A stretch of 64,000 bases of DNA from Bacteroidota bacterium (GTDB taxonomy: Bacteria > Bacteroidota > Bacteroidia > AKYH767-A > OLB10), in assembly GCA_019136655.1 (NCBI GenBank), contig JAGVTU010000014.1, positions 1 through 64,000 of the forward strand. Direction: 5' to 3'. This document shows, in pieces, positions 22,722 to 29,325 of this stretch (positions are counted from its first letter, which is position 1; the number at the start of each line of letters is the position of its first letter). A model generated the notes under the pieces. The model did no database searches. It was not told the DNA's origin and saw nothing but the letters and a program-made list of their open reading frames with translations. A program made the translations under genes and the position numbers.

Positions 22722-23369
22722 TTATGCTTTATCATTATCATCAAGATTGTCTGAAAAATCTAAATCAGCAACATCTTTGTTTGAATTGATTGCATTGCTC
22801 ACTTCATAGTTGACACGACCCATTCTGCCGAAAGATCTCCTTAAACCATCATCATTTTTCTCAAATACAAAAGTATTATTGATTGAAATTGCAGAAGCGG
22901 AATAGTTAACATCATGATCTGTTCCGATATAGGTAAATGTCCAGCTTTTTTGCTTCAGGTCTTCAATAAGTTTTTTAATCTGTTCTCCTGAATATTCCTT
23001 TGAAGCATTTTCTTCACCATCAGTAAGTATGGTTACAATTACATTATATTTATCACGTAAAACCGTTTTCAGTTTGTTAATAGAAAAACCGATTGCATCA
23101 TACAGTGGTGTGGATGCATCCGGATTATAACTGTCTTCATGTAACTCATTGATCTTACTCACAGGCTCTGCAAAATGATGAACCTTTTGTCCTAACCCAT
23201 TAAATGAAGCCAAAGTAATAAGGTGCTCCTGGTCCGGGAATTGTTTTTCAGTCCCCCGAATAGTCTGCACCAACTCATTAAATCCTTGAATTACCGTCTT
23301 CTTAATCATTTCCATTGATCCGCTCTCGTCCAAAATAATTAGATTGTGCACTTGATGTTTGTTTTTCAT
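22722..23369 (-). CDS. von Willebrand factor A domain protein
   Basis: The 215-residue protein is almost entirely one VWA domain. The MIDAS motif DESGS (DxSxS, residues 14-18), the conserved Thr of DASTPLYDAI and the Asp of TILTDGEENAS are all in the expected order, so it should bind Mg and a protein ligand. There is no signal peptide or membrane segment, so it is cytoplasmic. The C-terminus is acidic (DLDFSDNLDDNDKA). It sits between the redox block and the accessory island. Such lone VWA proteins occur in many Bacteroidota, and the partner is not known; it could belong to either neighbourhood. Confidence 0.8.
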   Translation of the reverse strand: MKNKHQVHNLIILDESGSMEMIKKTVIQGFNELVQTIRGTEKQFPDQEHLITLASFNGLGQKVHHFAEPVSKINELHEDSYNPDASTPLYDAIGFSINKLKTVLRDKYNVIVTILTDGEENASKEYSGEQIKKLIEDLKQKSWTFTYIGTDHDVNYSASAISINNTFVFEKNDDGLRRSFGRMGRVNYEVSNAINSNKDVADLDFSDNLDDNDKA

Positions 23370-23447
23370 ATATCTGATTTTTAATTAATGATTTCAAATG
23401 TTTTAAAGTAATATCAATTCAGTTCACCGGCCAAAACCGGAAACCAT

Positions 23448-23455
23448 CAAAAGTA
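23448..23455 (-). promoter_or_regulatory. Bacteroidota -7 element for the VWA gene
   Basis: The minus strand reads TACTTTTG (TAnnTTTG), 78 bases upstream of the VWA ATG. Confidence 0.4.
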
Positions 23456-23604
23456 ATAAACATTTGTTTTGATATTTTCAAGAAACAGGAAATAATATTC
23501 CTGAGTGGTTGGTGAGAAGGGGAGGGGGGGAGGAAATTCTGCGTATCAAAATTTATTCACATCTTAGAAAAAAGGCTTTATTATGAGGTGCTTTAATGTA
23601 TTTG

Positions 23605-25089
23605 TTAAGATTTATAGCCATTTAGTTTTCTGAAATTGTACTGTTTAATTCTTTTGTAAAGTGTTGCTCTCGAAACACCCAAAGCATTAGCAGTTGCCTT
23701 AACATTCCAATTTTTTTCCGTTAAGACTTTTAAAGTAAGTGCTTGAATATTTTCACTTTCCGTTTTTGGGTATTTTTTCTCATTCATTATTCTTTCTGGC
23801 AAATCAGCAAGAGTAACTTCTTTATTGCAAAAAGTATACAAAGAAATGATTAAGTTCTGCAATTCTCTGATATTTCCTTTGAAGTGATATGAAGTTAATC
23901 TATTTATAACTTCCTTACTAAATATAAGCTTTTGTTTACGATTCGGAAATTCAGAATAGTAAATATTGTTGAAGTGATCAATTAATCCTTTTATTTCTTT
24001 TTTTGTCCAGTCACGAAGCGATGGAAGCTTTAAAGTTGCCACAGCTAAACGAAAAAATAAATCCCAGCGAAATAAGCCTTTGTCACAAAGTGCTTCCAAG
24101 TCCTTATTAGTAGCTGTAACTACTCGTACATCAACAGATATTTCTCTTGTACCTCCAAGTCGTCTGATTTTCTTTTCCTGAATTGCCCTTAACAATGAAA
24201 CTTGCATTTTTGGTGTAATATCCCCAATTTCATCTAGAAAAATTGTTCCTCCCTTTGCCACTTCAAACATTCCCTTTTTTTCGAATGTAGCTCCTGTAAA
24301 TGCACCTTTTTCATGACCAAATAATTCACTAACTAGTAATTCATCAGTGTAAGCGGCACAATTAATCGCCACAAACTCTTTATTCTTTCTTTTAGAATTC
24401 CTATGTATATATAAAGCTAAATTTTCTTTTCCTGTTCCATTTTCACCTAAAATTAAACAACTTATATTATCAGTGTTCTCTGCTATTTGCAAAGCTCGTT
24501 TATAGACTGGTTCGATTGAAACAGATGAAAAAAACTTGTCACCATTCACTTTATTATTAACAAGTTCTCCCATTAGGTTAATTGCATTGGGACTTATAGT
24601 GTCTATATTGACAAATACTTTCTCAGGACAATTATTTGAAGTATATTTTCCTTGTCTTATTTGAAATAGTTTTAAATTCTGTTTAAAGTTTACCTGTGAA
24701 AGGATCCATGCTACTCTCATGTTTGGTGACCCCGTGCTTATAAATACTTCAACCTCATCATGTTTAAGTTCACTTAAGATTTGATTGCTAGCTTTGAAAA
24801 TTTCTTCAATATTTAATGGGTCATTCAACTTGACATTTTTCATTTGTATAATTCTTTTAGGGAAGTTTCTCCTTAATTCTTTAACCAAAAAATTAGAGTA
24901 TTCTAAATCCTCCTTAGTTTTAGAGGAATTTAAAAGAATGTGTAAGTCATAGTTATATTCAAAATCATTATGCAAACTAAAGGTTGGACCTTTGTTATTC
25001 GTTTTTAGCTCTCGTTGTACATTATTTAGCATTGTTCTAGTAACGAAGTCTTCCTTGTAACCTTCCCAAGAGATAAGTATTTTTCTCAT
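23605..25089 (-). CDS. RtcR-type sigma-54 activator with N-terminal CARF-like ligand domain
   Basis: A 494-residue sigma-54 enhancer-binding protein. Residues 1-175 are not a receiver or GAF domain. They follow the layout of the E. coli RtcR CARF domain: VEVFISTGSPNMRVAWILSQ (STGS at 118-121) aligns by eye with the RtcR ligand-loop segment, and KVFVNIDTISPNAI with its last strand. Residues 185-420 are the AAA+ core, with Walker A GENGTGKE (215-222), the sigma-54 loop GAFTGA (262-267) and Walker B TIFLDE (282-287). A Fis-type helix-turn-helix ends the protein (VKATANALGVSRATLYKRI). In RtcR the CARF domain controls activity in response to RNA damage or repair state. Here the gene is divergent from a nuclease-E2 fusion, the likely target, and no rtcA/rtcB genes are nearby. 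The gene is visibly AT-rich compared with the core genes. Confidence 0.88.
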   Translation of the reverse strand: MRKILISWEGYKEDFVTRTMLNNVQRELKTNNKGPTFSLHNDFEYNYDLHILLNSSKTKEDLEYSNFLVKELRRNFPKRIIQMKNVKLNDPLNIEEIFKASNQILSELKHDEVEVFISTGSPNMRVAWILSQVNFKQNLKLFQIRQGKYTSNNCPEKVFVNIDTISPNAINLMGELVNNKVNGDKFFSSVSIEPVYKRALQIAENTDNISCLILGENGTGKENLALYIHRNSKRKNKEFVAINCAAYTDELLVSELFGHEKGAFTGATFEKKGMFEVAKGGTIFLDEIGDITPKMQVSLLRAIQEKKIRRLGGTREISVDVRVVTATNKDLEALCDKGLFRWDLFFRLAVATLKLPSLRDWTKKEIKGLIDHFNNIYYSEFPNRKQKLIFSKEVINRLTSYHFKGNIRELQNLIISLYTFCNKEVTLADLPERIMNEKKYPKTESENIQALTLKVLTEKNWNVKATANALGVSRATLYKRIKQYNFRKLNGYKS

Positions 25090-25115
25090 TGTGTCAAAAT
25101 ATTAAACATATGTCG

Positions 25116-25123
25116 CAAAAATA
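25116..25123 (-). promoter_or_regulatory. Bacteroidota -7 element for the RtcR-like gene
   Basis: The minus strand reads TATTTTTG (TAnnTTTG), 26 bases before the ATG at 25089. The regulator itself therefore appears to use the housekeeping sigma factor, and the TGTC-N9-GACA palindrome overlaps this box. Confidence 0.55.
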
Positions 25124-25190
25124 GACACTTATTTTTAATTTAAAAATTTATATTGATGTGATAATCAGAAGTTAAGGATGAATATAATTT

Positions 25191-25206
25191 TTGGAGTGAT
25201 ACTTGA
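25191..25206 (+). promoter_or_regulatory. Candidate sigma-54 promoter of the PLD-E2 gene
   Basis: TTGGAGTGATACTTGA keeps the invariant -24 GG (25193-25194) and a TTG at the -12 element with the correct ten-base spacing, but has GA instead of GC. A start site about 12 bases on would give a leader of roughly 20 bases before the ATG at 25238. The adjacent sigma-54 activator makes the assignment plausible. Confidence 0.55.
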
Positions 25207-25237
25207 CACAATAGGTTTATAAAATCTTAACGTAATT

Positions 25238-26401
25238 ATGTGTAATATCCAAAACAACAATCGAGAACAAATTATTACTTTATTAGACAAAGCTGAATTC
25301 AAAATTCAAATTGCTGTGTCATGGTTGACAGATGAAGTTATTATAAATAAGCTTATTGAATTAGCACCAAAGAAGAAGATTGATGTTCTTCTTTCTTGTG
25401 ATCCTTTGAATGTATGGAGATTTGCCTCAATTATTGAACTTAAGAAAAAAGGAGCAATGGTCTTAAAGACTGGGAAAAATGTTCCAGGTATAGAAGGTTT
25501 TATGCATGCAAAATTTATGATTATTGATGATGAAGAAGTTTATGGAGGGTCTTTTAATTTTACCCAAAGTGCTAATTTTAATTATGAAAATTTTGCAAGA
25601 TATGATATGGAAAGCTCGCAAAGATTAATCAAAGATTTTAAAAATTGGTGGTCCACTGCAAAAGATTACACAGATGACTTTGAAGATCCTAATTCAATTA
25701 AAAGTATGGTTGTGCAGGGTTTTCAATTACAAGAGAAGATACGAGAGAATATACTTGGAAAATATAATGCTGAGCAGCGGAAAATTGTTTCAAATGAATT
25801 ATCGGAAAGAGAAGCATTGTTAAAGGATGAAATAGAAAAGGATAAAAAGAGAATGACCGTTGGATCTGTTCGTTCAGGAGTTTTATCAGTTTCTAATTCA
25901 GGAGTCTTAACGAATCAGTTAGGTGGTGTTAAGAGTAAGCCACATAGATATTATGGAGGCAAGGTATTAACAAAGTTTAACGGGCAAAAACTACCTAACT
26001 CATATGCACTCGCGTTTAGGCAAATGAATGAATTGAAAAAGAAATATTCATTCCTTCAATGTAAAATTGAGAATGATGTACTAATTTGTCATGGGGTCTT
26101 TCAACCAGAATATTGTAAAGCTTATAAGGTTAGAATTGAGTTCCGTGCAGGTTGTTTTCCGCAAGTTTATATTCTTACCCCTAGAATTGTACCTAATAAT
26201 GATATACATATTTTTCAAGAGGGTTCGCTTTGCTTGTTTTATCCAGGAGATTTAAATTGGAAGGATACTCATAGTATTGCTGAGTATACAATTCCATGGA
26301 TTTTTGAATGGATTTTGTTTTATGAGATTTATTTACTTACAGGAATATGGGAGGGCGAATTTGTGCCTCACAAGAAGATTGTTGCAACAATAGATAAGTA
26401 A
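25238..26401 (+). CDS. Phospholipase D-family nuclease fused to an E2-like conjugation domain
   Basis: The 387-residue protein has two recognisable parts. Residues 1-150 form a single-HKD PLD domain: IQIAVSWLTDEVI, LLSCDPLN, then the catalytic H90-x-K92-x4-D97 in MHAKFMIIDDEEV and GGSFNFTQSAN. One HKD per chain suggests dimerisation, as in Nuc-type nucleases. A charged helical linker (about 165-225) follows. Residues 235-380 match, from memory, the E2-like domain of CBASS-associated conjugation proteins: YKVRIEFRAGCFPQVYILTP, H324, C332 in GSLCLFYPGD as the likely catalytic Cys, then YTIPWIFEWILFYEIYLLTG. It is divergent from, and probably activated by, the RtcR-like CARF regulator. No E1, cyclase or deconjugase gene is nearby. 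The PLD call is secure; the E2 call is by pattern and needs a profile search. Confidence 0.8.
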   Translation: MCNIQNNNREQIITLLDKAEFKIQIAVSWLTDEVIINKLIELAPKKKIDVLLSCDPLNVWRFASIIELKKKGAMVLKTGKNVPGIEGFMHAKFMIIDDEEVYGGSFNFTQSANFNYENFARYDMESSQRLIKDFKNWWSTAKDYTDDFEDPNSIKSMVVQGFQLQEKIRENILGKYNAEQRKIVSNELSEREALLKDEIEKDKKRMTVGSVRSGVLSVSNSGVLTNQLGGVKSKPHRYYGGKVLTKFNGQKLPNSYALAFRQMNELKKKYSFLQCKIENDVLICHGVFQPEYCKAYKVRIEFRAGCFPQVYILTPRIVPNNDIHIFQEGSLCLFYPGDLNWKDTHSIAEYTIPWIFEWILFYEIYLLTGIWEGEFVPHKKIVATIDK

Positions 26402-26483
26402 GGTGAATTAATTCAACAAATAAAAATGTTTAACTGCTTTCATGTCAAAGAATTGAATAATAAATCAAATTTAGTAGATGTTT

Positions 26484-26515
26484 ATAATTGAAATATTATC
26501 CTGAGCTTCAATTAT
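26484..26515 (+). terminator. Hairpin downstream of the PLD-E2 gene
   Basis: ATAATTGAA (26484-26492) pairs with TTCAATTAT (26507-26515) around a 14-base loop, 83 bases past the stop. No U tract follows directly, so termination is only possible. The palindrome GTGAAATTTCAC follows at once and may instead be an operator. Confidence 0.35.
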
Positions 26516-26595
26516 GTGAAATTTCACGTTTATAATCGTTATTTAAGCATTGAATATTTGTTAGTACATTATTGCTTTGAAAATTGCTTTTTCTT

Positions 26596-26603
26596 TATCT
26601 TTG
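26596..26603 (+). promoter_or_regulatory. Candidate promoter of the retron
   Basis: TATCTTTG matches TAnnTTTG, with ATTG at 26571-26574 as a possible -33 element 21 bases upstream. It is the only good match before the ncRNA start at about 26721. Confidence 0.45.
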
Positions 26604-26720
26604 ATAATTTAGGATAGAAATATGCTAGTAAACTTAATTCAAACTAATAATTCAAATTTCAGTTATGACTTTGCTTTATATGAATATCAATATAGGCCAA
26701 TATAAAATTAGCAACATACC

Positions 26721-26976
26721 TTAGTGCCTGTGGATTGGATTTTAACTGCGTTGTGCTTCGCAACGTGTTACACAATGTGATAGATTTATAGAGAATTATA
26801 TTAAGCGCCCGATGATTTGTTTGATGTTGATAATATAATCTTATATTATATTTATTTTTAATTGTGTTAATGTCTTTATGTTATTAATTTTTTTTTATTT
26901 TGTTTTAGTTTTTTTTATGCCTATAATAATCTTGGGATAAGAAAGATTAAGATGTAGAAATCACACAGGCACTTAA
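26721..26976 (+). ncRNA. Candidate retron ncRNA (msr-msd)
   Basis: The 5' and 3' ends carry the a1/a2 inverted repeats that define retron ncRNAs: GTGCCTGTG at 26724-26732 pairs with CACAGGCAC at 26964-26972. Pairing extends through TTA/TTAA outside, and through GATT (26733-26736) and AATC inside after a one-base bulge. Just inside a1 is a stable msr-like stem-loop, GCGTTGTG-CTT-CGCAACGT (26748-26766). Further along is a perfect AT hairpin, ATAATATAA/TTATATTAT (26830-26849), then T-rich tracts (26888-26916), and a 7-bp stem TAATCTT/AAGATTA (26927-26949). The a2 arm ends nine bases before the reverse transcriptase ATG, as in known retrons. The branching G and the msd limits cannot be fixed by eye. 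Confidence 0.8.
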
Positions 26977-26981
26977 AAGGT

Positions 26982-28382
26982 ATGCAAATCAACACAGAAG
27001 ATAAAGAAAAGCTGAAGGATAAATTACAGCATGGAAAGACATTGGAAGATTTTACGGATTTAATTAATTATATTATTGAAATACAAAATAGAAAGGAGGG
27101 AGCAAATTATAAGCTGATATCACAAAAGCAAATGCGATATTATTACTCAAACTTAAAGAACAAATATGTTAATTTCGACATTCCAAAGAAGACTGGAGGT
27201 AAACGAACGATAACTGCTCCAGATAAGTTTCTGAAGCAGATTCAGCGAAGAATTAATCTAATACTAACTTTGTTTTTTGAACCAAAACCTGCTGCTCATG
27301 GATTTTTAAATGGAAGAAGTATTGTTACAAATGCCGCGAAGCACGTCAGAAAGAAATATGTCTTAAATGTAGATTTAAAGGATTTCTTCCCTTCCATTCA
27401 TTTTGGCAGAGTTAAAGCTGTTTTGAAACTACCTATTTTAAAGATAAACCAAGATAAAATATACTATTACAATTTAGGAATTAATCCTTATGTTCAAGTA
27501 TTAAAAGATTTAAAAGAGAGATATGAAGACTGGGAGATTCGAGAAATCTTTGATGTTGGAGAAGATACAAAATTGGATTTGTCAGATAATAGGTCTTTTA
27601 TTGAAATTTCGTTTATAAACGGTGATGTAAAAGTATTAAATAAGTCATATAATATTTCTGAAAGAGCAGGTATGGATTATGCAGAAAATATAAGGCAAAA
27701 AAATGTAGAATTCTATTACGTACATAAGAATTGTAGAGAGCATGGATCGAAGGTATATATAAGAGATTTACACCCCCCCTTCGGACTGAAAACAGAGTTT
27801 GCGCATATTATCTCAAATTTCTGCTGCTTTGATGGAAAACTGCCGCAGGGTGCCCCTACCTCTCCATTACTTACGAACATGGTTAGCCAACGCCTTGACT
27901 ATAAACTTGTAAAACTTGCTAAAGAGAACTTTTGCTTTTATACTAGATACGCAGATGATATAACATTTTCTAGTGATAAAATTAGTTTTAATAAAGCATT
28001 CCTAAAAAAATTAAATGATGTTGTTGTATCAGAAGGGTTTGAGATAAATCAGAAAAAGTCTCGGATACAAAAAAATATTTCACATCAAGAGGTAACAGGA
28101 ATAACAGTTAATAATAGATTGAACTTGCCTCGTTCATATGTTCGAAAGGTTAGGGCTATACTCAACAACTGGGAAAAGTTAGGTTATGAAAAGGCAAATG
28201 CTAAATTTGCATTATTGTATCCTAAAGAGAAAGGATTTTTAAGAAATAGTAAAATCCCACCAATAGATAGTGTAGTGAGGGGGAAAATTTTGTTTCTTGG
28301 TATGGTAAAGAGTAAGGATGATGATATATTTTGTAAGTATAATAATCAACTAAAAGCATTGGTAGACTTAAAAAACAAATAA
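26982..28382 (+). CDS. Retron-type reverse transcriptase
   Basis: The 466-residue protein reads the adjacent msr-msd RNA and makes RNA-linked DNA if the assignment is right. Motifs in order: FDIPKKTGGKRTITAP (RT1 region); the retron-specific N117-A-x-x-H121 motif; the catalytic Asp131 in NVDLKDFFPSI; LPQGAPTSPLLTN (RT4); the catalytic Y323-A-D-D326 in RYADDITFS; and the retron Y-region VTG (371-373) in EVTGITVNNR. The span from D131 to YADD is about 190 residues, well above what is usual, because of an inserted Lys/Asn-rich segment with SKVYIRDLHPPFGLKTEFA. Total length is therefore greater than most retron RTs (about 310-380). It overlaps the next gene by one base (TAATG). AT-rich, accessory in character. 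Confidence 0.9.
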   Translation: MQINTEDKEKLKDKLQHGKTLEDFTDLINYIIEIQNRKEGANYKLISQKQMRYYYSNLKNKYVNFDIPKKTGGKRTITAPDKFLKQIQRRINLILTLFFEPKPAAHGFLNGRSIVTNAAKHVRKKYVLNVDLKDFFPSIHFGRVKAVLKLPILKINQDKIYYYNLGINPYVQVLKDLKERYEDWEIREIFDVGEDTKLDLSDNRSFIEISFINGDVKVLNKSYNISERAGMDYAENIRQKNVEFYYVHKNCREHGSKVYIRDLHPPFGLKTEFAHIISNFCCFDGKLPQGAPTSPLLTNMVSQRLDYKLVKLAKENFCFYTRYADDITFSSDKISFNKAFLKKLNDVVVSEGFEINQKKSRIQKNISHQEVTGITVNNRLNLPRSYVRKVRAILNNWEKLGYEKANAKFALLYPKEKGFLRNSKIPPIDSVVRGKILFLGMVKSKDDDIFCKYNNQLKALVDLKNK

Positions 28383-29185
28383 TGAATATAATAATAAAGA
28401 ATAATCTAAACAATGATTTTGCAGACACTTCACTTTCTGTTGAAAAGCGATTAGTAAGTATTGGCAACAACCTTTTGAAAGTAAACTCTGAATTGGAGAT
28501 GCATCAGTCTGAATTATACCTTGTTAAACAGGGAATAATGGTGAAATCTAATGATTACTATAGTAAAGCAAAATGTGAAATCAAGGAAAATCTTGTAGAT
28601 GCTTTCCAACACATGGAGTGGTCTTTTATTTCTAATAACATTTCTTCATTTTGCACTTCAGTTTATAGGCAATTAGAGATTTTTACAAATCATTGTCTTT
28701 TTGATGTAAAGAGATGCAATGAAAATATTGATTTTGATTCAAAAGCAAATAAATTTAAAGTAAACGGTTCTCATTTCCTTAATACTTTCAGTGGATGGTA
28801 TATTTACGATTCTAGAAAAAAAGCAAATCGGTTTATAGATTTTAAAAATTCAAATGATAAGCAAGAGTTTATTGAACCTTATTATTTCAAAACAGCCAAA
28901 AAGGATAATAAGGGTGTTTTGAATATTTCTTTGACAAATAAGCTGAATTTAATTTTTGGTCTTTATATAAATAAAAAAATCACTAACCCGAAAGACAATC
29001 AAGATTATCATTTTATGAATAATAGATATTCTGATTTGACCCTACAAATAAAGGATATAAGAGATGCCAAGGAGCATGGTATTCCTTCAAAGCATTATGA
29101 AAAATGGGAAACCCAAAAATATTTTGAAGCCATTAAATTAGTCCAAGAAATTTACCAAAGAGTTAAGGATTTAAAAGTTGAATAA
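28382..29185 (+). CDS. Retron accessory protein, candidate HEPN-like effector
   Basis: A 267-residue protein whose ATG overlaps the RT stop by one base, so it is translated with the RT. It is largely helical, soluble and without a signal peptide. R227-D-A-K-E-H232 in IKDIRDAKEHG fits the R-(N/D/H)-x3-5-H active-site motif of HEPN ribonucleases. An earlier helix with FCTSVYRQLEIFTNHCLFDV (about 90-109) resembles the HEPN core helix. In known retrons the gene after the RT is often the toxin held inactive by the RT-msDNA complex, so this is the likely effector. The HEPN call rests on a short motif and may be wrong. A strong terminator follows at 29276-29305. Confidence 0.6.
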   Translation: MNIIIKNNLNNDFADTSLSVEKRLVSIGNNLLKVNSELEMHQSELYLVKQGIMVKSNDYYSKAKCEIKENLVDAFQHMEWSFISNNISSFCTSVYRQLEIFTNHCLFDVKRCNENIDFDSKANKFKVNGSHFLNTFSGWYIYDSRKKANRFIDFKNSNDKQEFIEPYYFKTAKKDNKGVLNISLTNKLNLIFGLYINKKITNPKDNQDYHFMNNRYSDLTLQIKDIRDAKEHGIPSKHYEKWETQKYFEAIKLVQEIYQRVKDLKVE

Positions 29186-29254
29186 GTCCATTTTTTTGCA
29201 TTTCTTTATGCTAAAGATATTTTCTTTAAATTATAGTTACTCCCTTTGAGAATA

Positions 29255-29271
29255 CTCCCCCTCCCCCCCCC
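29255..29271. repeat. C-rich homopolymer tract
   Basis: CTCCCCCTCCCCCCCCC is a C5-T-C9 run in otherwise AT-rich intergenic DNA between the retron and the terminator. A similar G-rich run (GGGGAGGGGGGGAGG, about 23519-23533) lies downstream of the regulator at the other end of the island. Confidence 0.6.
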
Positions 29272-29275
29272 AAAC

Positions 29276-29305
29276 AAAAAAGCCACCTTACTCAGGTGGC
29301 TTTTT
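29276..29305. terminator. Bidirectional rho-independent terminator between the retron and clpC
   Basis: The stem GCCACCT (29282-29288) / AGGTGGC (29294-29300) with a 5-base loop is flanked by an A tract on the left and TTTTT on the right, so it can end both the plus-strand retron and the minus-strand clpC transcripts. Confidence 0.9.
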
Positions 29306-29325
29306 ATAATGCATTACGCTAACCA

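Larger units (their letters stand above)
25089..25211. repeat. 9-bp motif in inverted orientation at both ends of the divergent intergenic region
   Basis: TTGACACAA occurs on the plus strand at 25203-25211 and, inverted (TTGTGTCAA), at 25089-25097. Each copy sits at the edge of one of the two divergent genes: the first at the presumed sigma-54 -12 element, the second just at the regulator start codon. A TGTC-N9-GACA palindrome (25111-25127) lies between. These are candidate sites for the RtcR-like activator. Confidence 0.6.
26402..26720. other. Intergenic region between the PLD-E2 gene and the retron ncRNA
   Basis: Very AT-rich. It holds a 9-bp hairpin (26484-26515), an immediately adjoining perfect palindrome GTGAAATTTCAC (26516-26527), and a TAnnTTTG promoter candidate at 26596-26603. 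No gene was found. Confidence 0.5.

Noticed and set aside
23605..25089. CARF domain as a sign of a type III CRISPR system
   Set aside because: No cas10, csm or cmr genes or array are nearby, and the domain order is that of RtcR, a sigma-54 activator.
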